8,453 nucleotides of DNA from NCBI GenBank assembly GCA_021809365.1, contig JAKBAC010000145.1:1-8453 (forward strand), given 5' to 3'. Under the pieces are notes generated by a model, which did not search any database, was not told where the DNA came from, and was given only the letters and a program-made list of their open reading frames with translations. Source of the stretch: Planctomycetota bacterium. Its GTDB lineage: Bacteria; Planctomycetota; Phycisphaerae; WQYP01. The stretch's first letter is position 1. Every line of letters starts with the position of its first letter. Shown piece by piece: positions 1 through 6,097 of the stretch. A program made the position numbers and the translations under genes.

Positions 1-1
1 A

Positions 2-241
2 CTCAACGCGTTCTATGCCACGCAACAGCTTTTCGTAAAAGGCTATGGAAACTATCTCGGACTCGCTCGCCTTGGGCATTTTGTTGCGAGCCAGACGGAA
101 CTGGATCTGTCTCGCGTAACATGTTTTGTTGGTGTAGAAAAAATGGAGGACAAACCGCATGAAGGCTCGTTATTGACGGCGCTCACTGCAGCCTGCCAAC
201 AGGCTATTGGGGAACCAGATGTGACGGGAGCGCAGAACTAA
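2..241 (+). CDS. Thymidylate synthase-like protein, C-terminal fragment
   Basis: An open frame enters from the left edge and gives 79 residues before the TAA at 239-241. The visible part reads FYATQQLFVKGYGNYLGLA, then LGHFVASQTELDLSRVTCFV. This resembles the C-terminal half of thymidylate synthase-fold proteins, where a motif of the type 'RS.D....N..GL..L...VA...G...G.L' precedes the last strands. The usual HxY segment is not obvious (VGVEKME occupies that place), and the catalytic Cys would lie upstream of the window, so dTMP synthase and dUMP/dCMP hydroxymethylase cannot be told apart. The stop overlaps the next gene's ATG by one base (TAATG), so the two are probably translationally coupled. 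Given the next gene, a dUMP hydroxymethylase role (making 5-hmdUMP) is the favoured inference. Coding status is fairly sure; the family call is moderate. Confidence 0.55.
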   Translation, partial: LNAFYATQQLFVKGYGNYLGLARLGHFVASQTELDLSRVTCFVGVEKMEDKPHEGSLLTALTAACQQAIGEPDVTGAQN

Positions 242-1941
242 TGGTAAGCCGTAAGCTGGCCGGGTTACTCATTGTCGTTGAAGGTCCCGATGGCGTTGGC
301 AAATCGACCATTTGCAGAGCAATTGAAAATCGGTTGGGCACAGCCGGGCACAATATCCTGCACTTGTCGTTTCCGGGCAAGCTGCCCGGAACAGTTGGTG
401 AATTGGTCTGTCGCGTCCACCATGATGAGGGACCCAATCGGGTTAAGGACATTTCGAATTTAGCCAAGCAGGCTCTTCATGTTGCTGCGCACATCGACGC
501 TATAGACCGGCAAATCATTCCGGCGCTCGAAGCCGGCAAGACTGTGTTATTAGATCGATTTTGGTGGTCGGCATGGGTCTACGGATTAGTGGGTGGTTGT
601 GAACGCAGGCGTCTAAAGGCTCTGATCGATGCTGAAAGGGCAGCGTGGGGCAGGGTCCTTCCCAATGTTGCCATCCTTTTGCGGTGCCCACATCCAATCA
701 ACCGAAATGACCCGCCGCGTCACTGGAAGCAGCTCGCAGCCGAATACGACCGATTGTCTGAACGGGAACGGGGGCAGTACGCGATTTGTGTTATCGACAA
801 CACCGGTACCAAGAATGAGACCGTAGAAGCAGTCATGAGCAAAATTCCCAATCCACACTTGAAGAATAGGGATTCACAACTCAAAATGAGTTTTTCTAGG
901 GGCCAACCCGGGTCTTCCGCGGGGGGGAGCAGTCATATACTTCCTCTTAAGCCGACCGTCGTTTATGACACCTACTGGCGGTTTGCGGCCGAGAGGCAAA
1001 GAATTTTCTTCAAACGTATCGAGGGCCGGCCGCAGCCTTGGACGCAAGATCCGGTATTGTCGCAATACAAGTTCACCAATGCTTACCGGGCGGCTGACCG
1101 CGTCAGCCAGTATTTAATCCGACGTGTTATTTACAGGGACGACCTTCCACGCGGCGCGGATGAAGTGTTCTTTAGGATCATGATTTTTAAATTGTTTAAT
1201 AAGATTGAGACCTGGGAAATGCTTGAAGCGGCCCTAGGGGCGATCGCACTGCACAATTACGCCTTCGAACGGTACGATCGGGTTCTAACCAGGGCGATGA
1301 CACGCGGCGATGCGATTTATTCAGCCGCATACATCATGCCTTCTGGAGGGCGCAAGCTCGGCCACGAACGGAAGCACCGCAATCACCTCGTTCTACTTGA
1401 ACGAATGATTGCCGACGCAGTGCCTGACAGGCTCACGGAATGCCGTGGCATGCAGCAGACATTTGAGCTATTGAAGTCCTATCCGACCATCGGTGATTTT
1501 CTTGCGTACCAGTATGCTACTGACATTAACTACAGCGAAATCACGAATTTTTCAGAATCGGATTTCGTTGTTCCCGGTCCCGGTGCGCTTGATGGGATCA
1601 AAAAGTGTTTCTCTGATCTTGGCGGGTTGAATGAGCCAGAGGTAATTAAATTCATGGTCGACAACCAGGAACGCGAATTCGCGCGATTGGGACTGGAGTT
1701 CTTATCGCTGTGGGGACGACCACTGAAGCTCATTGATTGCCAGAATCTATTCTGCGAAGTGGATAAATATGCGCGAGTATGGCACCCCGAAATTCAAGGC
1801 GTATCGGGCCGATCTCGCATTAAACAACGCCTTGTTGCGAAGCCGGGTTTGCCTGCGCCGTGGTATCCCCCGAAGTGGGGTTTGAATGAGCGTATCGGCG
1901 AATGGATTGCTGGGATATCTGCACATCGCGTGCAGGTTTAG
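241..1941 (+). CDS. dTMP-kinase-like domain fused to 5-hmdU DNA kinase helical domain (predicted thymine hypermodification enzyme)
   Basis: 566 residues in two domains. Residues about 8-205 are a P-loop nucleotide kinase of the dTMP kinase type. They carry a Walker A (EGPDGVGKST, 14-23), an SFPGKLPGTVGEL segment (43-55) like the 'FP.R....G' substrate loop of dTMP kinases, and LLDRFWWS (103-110) at the 'DRY..S' position. A Gly/Ser-rich linker (about 206-235) follows. Residues about 240-545 match the helical domain I know from predicted 5-hydroxymethyl-dU DNA kinase / DNA-base hypermodification proteins: YWRFAAERQ (245-253), GRPQPWTQDP (262-271), YKFTNAYRAADRVSQYLIR (276-294). PTIGDFLAYQ (415-424) and VPGPGALDG (444-452) recall helix-hairpin-helix glycosylase-fold motifs. 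In phages, relatives phosphorylate or elaborate 5-hmdU in DNA. Start ATG has GGGAG at 226-230, 10 nt upstream. The family comes from memory; the final modified base cannot be deduced. Confidence 0.8.
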   Translation: MVSRKLAGLLIVVEGPDGVGKSTICRAIENRLGTAGHNILHLSFPGKLPGTVGELVCRVHHDEGPNRVKDISNLAKQALHVAAHIDAIDRQIIPALEAGKTVLLDRFWWSAWVYGLVGGCERRRLKALIDAERAAWGRVLPNVAILLRCPHPINRNDPPRHWKQLAAEYDRLSERERGQYAICVIDNTGTKNETVEAVMSKIPNPHLKNRDSQLKMSFSRGQPGSSAGGSSHILPLKPTVVYDTYWRFAAERQRIFFKRIEGRPQPWTQDPVLSQYKFTNAYRAADRVSQYLIRRVIYRDDLPRGADEVFFRIMIFKLFNKIETWEMLEAALGAIALHNYAFERYDRVLTRAMTRGDAIYSAAYIMPSGGRKLGHERKHRNHLVLLERMIADAVPDRLTECRGMQQTFELLKSYPTIGDFLAYQYATDINYSEITNFSESDFVVPGPGALDGIKKCFSDLGGLNEPEVIKFMVDNQEREFARLGLEFLSLWGRPLKLIDCQNLFCEVDKYARVWHPEIQGVSGRSRIKQRLVAKPGLPAPWYPPKWGLNERIGEWIAGISAHRVQV

Positions 1942-1961
1942 ATCAGCTTGGAGATGTAAAT

Positions 1962-2849
1962 ATGGAACTCAATGCGTATCAGGAACTCGCACACAAAACA
2001 GAGAAGAGGGCGACCATTGAGGGCGCGGATGTAATGGTTCCCATTTTGGGATTGGCGGGAGAGGTTGGTGAGTTGCTCAACGAATACAAAAAGAAACTCC
2101 GTGACGGCGATGCTCATACGCGGTTTCCGGATCGGGTCCTTGAGGAGCTTGGCGACATTCTTTGGTATATCGCGGAAACGGCGACGAAGTTCAATCTTGA
2201 ATTGGAGGATGTCGCAAAGCGTAATCTGACCAAGGCTCAGGCACGGTGGGGACAATCCGACGAGAACTGGCTATTTTGGAGCGCACATACTTTTGATGCG
2301 GGATTTCCAGCGCATGAGCGATTCCAAAGGAAGTTCGTGGCGGCGTTCCGCCAGGTGTTTGAGAACGGCACTAAAAAGGCACGTGTTTTCGTAAACGGCA
2401 CGCAGATGGGCCAGGAACTCACTGACAATTCACACCAACCGGACGGTTATCGTTTCCATGATGTCTTCCATCTCGCGTGTGTGGCGGTTTTGGGATGGTC
2501 GCCGGTGAGTCGCCGCAATCTCGGTATCAAGCGCAGGAGCAATCCTAAAACAGATGAGGTGGAGGACGGCGGCAGAGCGATTGTTACCGAGGAAGGAATT
2601 TCTGCCCTTATATTTGCCTACGCCGATGATCACAACGCCTTGGAAGGCGTTAGGTCGCTCGATTACGATTTGCTTAAAGCAATCCGCGTCATGACGGCGC
2701 GATTCGAAGTGTCAGTCTGTACAACGGGCGAATGGGAGCGCGCTATCATGATGGGCTACAAGGTGTGGCGGGAGGTCGAAAGGAATCAGGGCGGGAAGGT
2801 GGAATGCGATCTAGATCAGCGGACAATTCGCTACCTGGGAATGGTATGA
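1962..2849 (+). CDS. MazG-like nucleotide pyrophosphohydrolase with C-terminal extension domain
   Basis: 295 residues from the ATG at 1962, chosen over an upstream in-frame ATG at 1902 because GGAG (1950-1953) lies 8 nt before it and because 1902 would overlap the kinase gene by 40 nt. Residues 1-95 are an all-alpha MazG-type NTP pyrophosphohydrolase with metal-binding pairs E34-x2-E37 (GLAGEVGELL) and E62-x2-D65 (LEELGDILWYI). Such enzymes cleave (d)NTPs to monophosphate and pyrophosphate. Residues about 108-295 form a second domain that includes GYRFHDVFHLACVAVLGWSP and a conserved-looking ATVTEEGISALIF-like stretch (AIVTEEGISALIFAYA). I associate it with the 'MazG C-terminal domain' found next to DNA-modification genes. 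Third gene of the operon, 20 nt after the kinase stop. Likely role by context: removing an unwanted dNTP (for example dTTP, or excess modified dNTP) so that base modification is controlled. The substrate is inference. Confidence 0.85.
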   Translation: MELNAYQELAHKTEKRATIEGADVMVPILGLAGEVGELLNEYKKKLRDGDAHTRFPDRVLEELGDILWYIAETATKFNLELEDVAKRNLTKAQARWGQSDENWLFWSAHTFDAGFPAHERFQRKFVAAFRQVFENGTKKARVFVNGTQMGQELTDNSHQPDGYRFHDVFHLACVAVLGWSPVSRRNLGIKRRSNPKTDEVEDGGRAIVTEEGISALIFAYADDHNALEGVRSLDYDLLKAIRVMTARFEVSVCTTGEWERAIMMGYKVWREVERNQGGKVECDLDQRTIRYLGMV

Positions 2850-2855
2850 ATGAGC

Positions 2856-3236
2856 TTACTCACCGACCGCAGTGACGCTAGCAATGGCTGTCGATGCGGT
2901 ATGGCTAATGCTCACGAGCAATTCCGTGGCACCGAGAGAATCAGCAACTGCAAGCGCTCCCCCCGAAAGCACTATTTTAGGGACCCCGCTAGGCATCGTT
3001 TGGACTTCAATATCTTGCCAAGAAACGTCGCTCGAAAAGCCGGTGCCCAATGCCTTGGCCGCCGCCTCCTTTGCGGCGATCCTGCCTCCCACGACCTCCA
3101 CCCGAAAATGACGATTCTTTAGCTCCTGTATTTCAGTGGCCGTAAACCACCCCCCAACAAATTCATCTCCCCGGGCCATATATTTCTTAACACGGCTCAG
3201 GTCGATGATGTCTACGCCATGCCCTTTGATTTGCAT
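2856..3236 (-). CDS. acpS: Holo-[acyl-carrier-protein] synthase AcpS
   Basis: 126 residues, the usual AcpS length. It transfers 4'-phosphopantetheine from CoA to the serine of apo-acyl carrier protein, activating fatty acid synthesis in the cytoplasm. Family motifs are complete: GVDIIDL near the N-terminus with the metal ligand D9, GRIAAKEAAAKALGTG (51-66) with the metal ligand E57, WQDIEV (73-78), GVPKIVLSG (84-92) and LLVSISHT (106-113). It is convergent with the MazG gene; only 6 nt separate the stop codons, leaving no room for a terminator between them. No convincing Shine-Dalgarno precedes the ATG at 3236, and no alternative in-frame start fits the conserved N-terminus better. This is a core housekeeping gene and argues that the window is chromosomal. 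Confidence 0.95.
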   Translation of the reverse strand: MQIKGHGVDIIDLSRVKKYMARGDEFVGGWFTATEIQELKNRHFRVEVVGGRIAAKEAAAKALGTGFSSDVSWQDIEVQTMPSGVPKIVLSGGALAVADSLGATELLVSISHTASTAIASVTAVGE

Positions 3237-3648
3237 GGCGACATTATTTCATATGGGCCCGATGTTGTCACCACAAGATTTTCGAGGTCGTCTGCTTCAA
3301 CCGGCGCCGCGTGAAACTCAATTAAGAAAGCGGATTTCGTCTCTCCTTTCCAGGACGCCAGCTAACGTATGTCCCACCGGGACGAATGCCGGCGGTTTAT
3401 TTCCGTTAGGGAGCTTTGCGCAGTCCAAGAGAACCGGACGAGCCGGGCGAGCCCTACCCGAAAGGCATCTCCGCTTAATCCGGGGCGTGTGTTCGTGCGC
3501 CAATTATCGCTCGCACATTGCGGCAAAGTGAAAAGCCACAACGGGGACGTATCACGGGCCCATTGTAGTAAAGCCCCGCCAGACCGGCAAATATAATGCT
3601 CGGCAGCGAAGAATGAAGAATGAGCGTAACAGGAGTGTGGAGATAGTG

Positions 3649-3679
3649 TAACCAACCCCGGCCCGAGGGCAATCCGCAA
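3649..3679 (+). repeat. 31-bp dispersed direct repeat, copy 1
   Basis: The sequence starts TAACCAACCCCGGCCCGA, then GG, then GCAATCCGCAA. It matches positions 5731-5761 in the same orientation at 29 of 31 bases; the only difference is GG versus CA at positions 19-20 of the repeat. The two copies lie outside the two-gene ATPase/TOPRIM-like operon, one on each side. The flanks beyond the 31 bp do not match. Confidence 0.85.
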
Positions 3680-3697
3680 GTTTTTCCCGACATATTT

Positions 3698-3895
3698 TTA
3701 TAGGTCTATTTTCAGCAGCACTCGTGTGTCGGCGGCACCACCTTTTGGCACGCCACGCGCCTACCTCTCAAGCGTTCCCGCCACCACCTGCGACAGACGC
3801 ACATCATATTCCGCAACGTCAGGTTCAAAGTGAATAATCAACGACGACATATCGGATGCCGTCCTAAAGTGCCGGTTGGTCGGCCATCCCGTCGA
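3698..3895 (-). pseudogene. Possible gene remnant with an in-frame stop
   Basis: The minus-strand frame from 3895 down to a TAA at 3698-3700 is open except for one TAG at 3761-3763. After an ATG at 3850 the translation runs MSSLIIHFEPDVAEYDVRL, then SQVVAGTLER, stop, then ARGVPKGGAADTRVLLKIDL. The composition looks like protein on both sides of the TAG. I do not recognise a family, and an open stretch of this length can occur by chance. It lies just downstream of the TOPRIM-like gene on the same strand, so it could be a decayed neighbouring gene. An unbroken 29-residue peptide from 3850 to 3761 is an alternative reading. Confidence 0.22.
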
Positions 3896-3930
3896 TCAGG
3901 ATGACGGCATACTAATTCCGGAGGCGTGGT

Positions 3931-4488
3931 TCACTTCCGCACCATTTTATGAAATCGCTTATACTCTCCGCAGGCGCGGTTCAATGAATCCGGAGGCTTT
4001 CCATCGAGCTTTCCACGGCCACACATTTCAACAAGGTTCCGAACCTCAGGACGCCAATCACTGGCGAATTTATTCGTAGCATAGCCGGCACGGCCCTCAT
4101 CAACTGCGGGATCTCCGCTTAGGTAAGCGAGCCAATTCTGTATTTCCCACCGGGGAATCAGGAAAAAAACCGGCTCGTCGCTATTCCATGGCTCAACACC
4201 CTGCTTTGTGCATTCCTGCCGCAACATATCAATGCGATCATCCACGCTATGATTGTCCGCATCGGTTACGACGACCAAGGCGCGGGCTTCGCCGCGAAAT
4301 TGCCGCAGCCTATTTAGTTCCAAAGGCAGATTCTCGCGCACGAATTGCTCGCCGGAGCCTTTCCCTTTGGTCCCTTTTTCCACACGTAAATTTTTGGAAT
4401 CCCAACCCTTGCACTGTAAAAAATGCCTGGCAAAAAAGCCATGTTGTTCATCCTCGCACAATATAACAATGCTCACACCGCTACTCAT
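3931..4488 (-). CDS. TOPRIM-like protein paired with AAA ATPase (candidate nuclease subunit)
   Basis: 185 residues. The N-terminus VSIVILCEDEQH (5-16) places an acidic residue (E12) at the end of a beta strand, and LVVVTDADNHS (71-81) gives a D-x-D pair (D76, D78). This E...DxD arrangement is that of TOPRIM-type metal-dependent nuclease domains seen in OLD-family proteins. Between them lies KGSGEQFVRENLPLEL-like sequence (GKGSGEQFVRENL, 42-54), and after them FLIPRWEIQNWLAYLSGD (109-126). I do not recognise a named family. The ATG overlaps the upstream ATPase stop (ATGA, 4485-4488), which implies translational coupling and a shared complex. Paired ATPase plus TOPRIM-type effector genes occur in phage-defence systems such as PARIS and AbiL, but this one is much shorter than the PARIS effector AriB as I know it. 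Function is inferred from motifs and context. Confidence 0.7.
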   Translation of the reverse strand: MSSGVSIVILCEDEQHGFFARHFLQCKGWDSKNLRVEKGTKGKGSGEQFVRENLPLELNRLRQFRGEARALVVVTDADNHSVDDRIDMLRQECTKQGVEPWNSDEPVFFLIPRWEIQNWLAYLSGDPAVDEGRAGYATNKFASDWRPEVRNLVEMCGRGKLDGKPPDSLNRACGEYKRFHKMVRK

Positions 4489-5621
4489 TTAACCCATCCC
4501 CGGGCGACCGCCTCGGCGGGGGTGATATGGGCTATGGGCGGGCTAAGTTTGTCGGAGGCACGCGTTGGACCGCCGGCATCGCGGAAGAACCAGACTCCGT
4601 GGTTCTCGGCAAGATAGTCGATGATCTCCGGGTGGTGGGAACAAAGAACCGACTGCTCAATTCCATCGCCAACTGCATCACAAAGTGACAACAGCCAAGG
4701 CTGAATCTCACGCAAGGCCACGTAGTTATCCGGCTCGTCGATAAATAGCGACCATCCGGCATCGGGTAGCGCATAAAGGAGCGTAAATAACAAAATCAGC
4801 ATGCGCTGACCATCGGATAGTTTGTCGAAGCCATAGGGAATCGTCTTATGCTCATCCCCGGACGCGGGCATCCCTTCCGCAGAGCCGGGCAGTGCAAAGT
4901 TAGCATGCATGAGAACCGGCCCTTCCGCGGAGCCGGGAATGTCCAGGCTCTTAAATCCGGGAATATATTTTGATATTTCATCAAAAAGTCGGTGCTGTTT
5001 GGCAATAGCCTGCCGTTGTATGTAGCGGTACCAGGAAACAAAATTTTCCGCTCGGTCTGAAAGCTCCGCGTCTTCCCGCGGGCTTTCAGCCGCCATCATA
5101 GGGGGACAGGGTTTGACAATGAGAATCTTCGCCAGCTGATTCTTAAAATTAGTAAGCTTGGTGTTATCGGGCCGGGAGTACACGGTACCCAGGGGAGCCT
5201 TGAACCAGTCAAACGGAAAGCTTGGCCCAGCCCGGAACGTGTCGTTGTAAAGGTGAGCGGTGCCTTCGGAATATTCAAAGAGAGTCTTGCCGTCCAGCGT
5301 CAGCAGTTCTTTCCGAACCTGTCCGAGCTTGGCCACCATATCGTGGTGCAGCAATAGTTCGTAGTGGTAAACGCCTTCGCCGGTACGCAGATCAATTTCA
5401 AATCGCTGAGCCGGACTTTTCTGCCATCTCGTCAATTCGGAGGTTGGAAACGCCGCTTTCACGGGAAACTCGCCGGAAACAAACCGTTGAATGCTACGCA
5501 GCGCGTCTAAAACGGACGTTTTCCCGGTACCATTTTCGCCCAGTAAAAGCGCATTTCTCTTAAGCGGAATGGTAACATTTACCAGCGTCCGGAAATTGTC
5601 AATGTAAATTCGGTCGATCAT
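4485..5621 (-). CDS. AAA/ABC-type ATPase (OLD/AAA_15-like), candidate defence sensor
   Basis: 378 residues with a full ABC-type ATPase core: N-terminal strand IDRIYIDNFRTL, Walker A GENGTGKTS (28-36), signature LSDGQRM (268-274), Walker B SLFIDEPDNY (291-300), and a switch-histidine segment CSHHPEII (327-334). The insert between Walker A and the signature is short, as in OLD-like and AAA_15/AAA_21 proteins, without the long coiled coil of SMC/RecN. Residues 229-250 contain a duplicated PGSAEG motif. The start is supported by GGAG (5629-5632 on the plus strand as CTCC), 8 nt upstream. It is first in a two-gene operon with the TOPRIM-like protein. By analogy with OLD, PARIS and Septu, the ATPase would sense a trigger and license the partner; this role is inference. 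Confidence 0.88.
   Translation of the reverse strand: MIDRIYIDNFRTLVNVTIPLKRNALLLGENGTGKTSVLDALRSIQRFVSGEFPVKAAFPTSELTRWQKSPAQRFEIDLRTGEGVYHYELLLHHDMVAKLGQVRKELLTLDGKTLFEYSEGTAHLYNDTFRAGPSFPFDWFKAPLGTVYSRPDNTKLTNFKNQLAKILIVKPCPPMMAAESPREDAELSDRAENFVSWYRYIQRQAIAKQHRLFDEISKYIPGFKSLDIPGSAEGPVLMHANFALPGSAEGMPASGDEHKTIPYGFDKLSDGQRMLILLFTLLYALPDAGWSLFIDEPDNYVALREIQPWLLSLCDAVGDGIEQSVLCSHHPEIIDYLAENHGVWFFRDAGGPTRASDKLSPPIAHITPAEAVARGWVK
4872..4937 (-). repeat. Intragenic duplicated 18-mer (PGSAEG motif) in the ATPase gene
   Basis: CCCTTCCGCAGAGCCGGG at 4872-4889 and CCCTTCCGCGGAGCCGGG at 4920-4937 differ at one base and are spaced 48 nt, exactly 16 codons, apart. On the minus strand both encode PGSAEG in frame, at residues 229-234 and 245-250 of the ATPase. 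The reading frame is kept, so the protein tolerates the duplication, probably in a surface loop. Confidence 0.8.
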
Positions 5622-5648
5622 CGGTCAACTCCAGTTTAGCCGACGTTT

Positions 5649-5654
5649 ATTATA
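5649..5654 (-). promoter_or_regulatory. Candidate -10 element for the ATPase/TOPRIM-like operon
   Basis: The minus strand reads a perfect TATAAT hexamer here, 27 nt upstream of the ATPase ATG and 16 nt upstream of its GGAG ribosome binding site. That predicts a leader of about 20 nt. No good -35 hexamer lies 16-18 nt further upstream (that stretch is GC-rich), so the promoter may be weak or activator-dependent. Confidence 0.4.
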
Positions 5655-5730
5655 CACGACACGGATACTGACCGCCCGCGCGCTTGTGCAACATACCCCA
5701 ACGCCATTTGGGCGGGTCTGTCGATTGCCC

Positions 5731-5761
5731 TAACCAACCCCGGCCCGACAGCAATCCGCAA
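5731..5761 (+). repeat. 31-bp dispersed direct repeat, copy 2
   Basis: Same orientation as the copy at 3649-3679 with two adjacent mismatches (CA for GG at repeat positions 19-20). It lies about 77 bp upstream of the ATPase operon's -10 element. Together the copies bracket about 2.05 kb that contains exactly the two-gene operon, so they could be boundaries of an inserted module, recombination scars, or members of a genome-wide repeat family. Confidence 0.85.
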
Positions 5762-5920
5762 CGCTCGTGATATAGCAGCGCAGCGCTTCAAAACCTTCTA
5801 ACTCCCAGCTCCTGCTCTGAAAAATCGCCAGGCCTTCGCAACAGCGAAAATATATAGCCCTTTTTCCTGCGCGGGTGAGGCTTCGCATCATGGGAGACTA
5901 ACTTCTAAATACTGGCCCGT

Positions 5921-6013
5921 AATCCGCGTGACCCGAGAAATCTGTGGGCATTCCGTCTCGGTGCCCTCTGTGGCTAAACCCGCCGCCATTCGTGCCCTCG
6001 TGGCAAACTTCCC
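5921..6013 (+). repeat. Degenerate tandem intergenic repeat units
   Basis: Three related segments follow one another: CGTGACCCGAGAAATCTGTGG (from 5927), GGTGCCCTCTGTGGCTAAAC (from 5960) and CGTGCCCTCGTGGCAAACTT (from 5991). The last two share about 17 of 20 bases if one gap is allowed, and start 31 nt apart. The core 'CCTCTGTGGCTAAA' resembles non-coding repeat text I have seen in spacers of large environmental bacterial genomes; that link is from memory. No open frame crosses it. Confidence 0.45.
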
Positions 6014-6097
6014 CGTTAATGATCATTGATTCCACCACCTTCGTCGGCTGTCCCCTATAACCTGTAACCTAAGGTTGCCTCCTAACTCCCCGGTACT

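Larger units (their letters stand above)
3237..3930. other. Gene-poor spacer between acpS and the ATPase operon
   Basis: About 690 bases with no gene I can recognise. Several short open frames occur on both strands, but none shows a known motif or a coherent ribosome binding site. Contents: a small perfect hairpin GTCCC-ACC-GGGAC at 3371-3383, a GC-rich stretch with a CGAGCC GGG CGAGCC duplication near 3439-3453, a 'GAAGAATGAAGAATGAG' stretch near 3608-3624, the first copy of a 31-bp dispersed repeat (3649-3679), and on the minus strand (3698-3895) a protein-like open stretch interrupted by one TAG. The minus-strand frame 3212-3361 is also open but has no usable start. The region looks like decayed or repeat-derived sequence, not an active gene. 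Confidence 0.6.

Noticed and set aside
1902..1961. Upstream ATG at 1902 that extends the MazG-like protein by 20 residues
   Set aside because: It overlaps the kinase gene by 40 nt, has no ribosome binding site, and adds a sequence unlike MazG N-termini; the ATG at 1962 has a well placed GGAG.
2840..2870. Bidirectional terminator between the MazG and acpS genes
   Set aside because: Only 6 nt lie between the stops and no inverted repeat with a T-run is visible in or near them.
2850..3122. Plus-strand open frames opposite acpS
   Set aside because: They lie antisense to a fully motif-supported AcpS, show no family motif, and have low-complexity Arg/Ser/Pro-rich translations typical of shadow frames.
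3318..3693. Overlapping short open frames on both strands in the acpS-ATPase spacer
   Set aside because: Several frames compete over the same bases, none has a recognisable domain or a consistent ribosome binding site; they are described as spacer instead.
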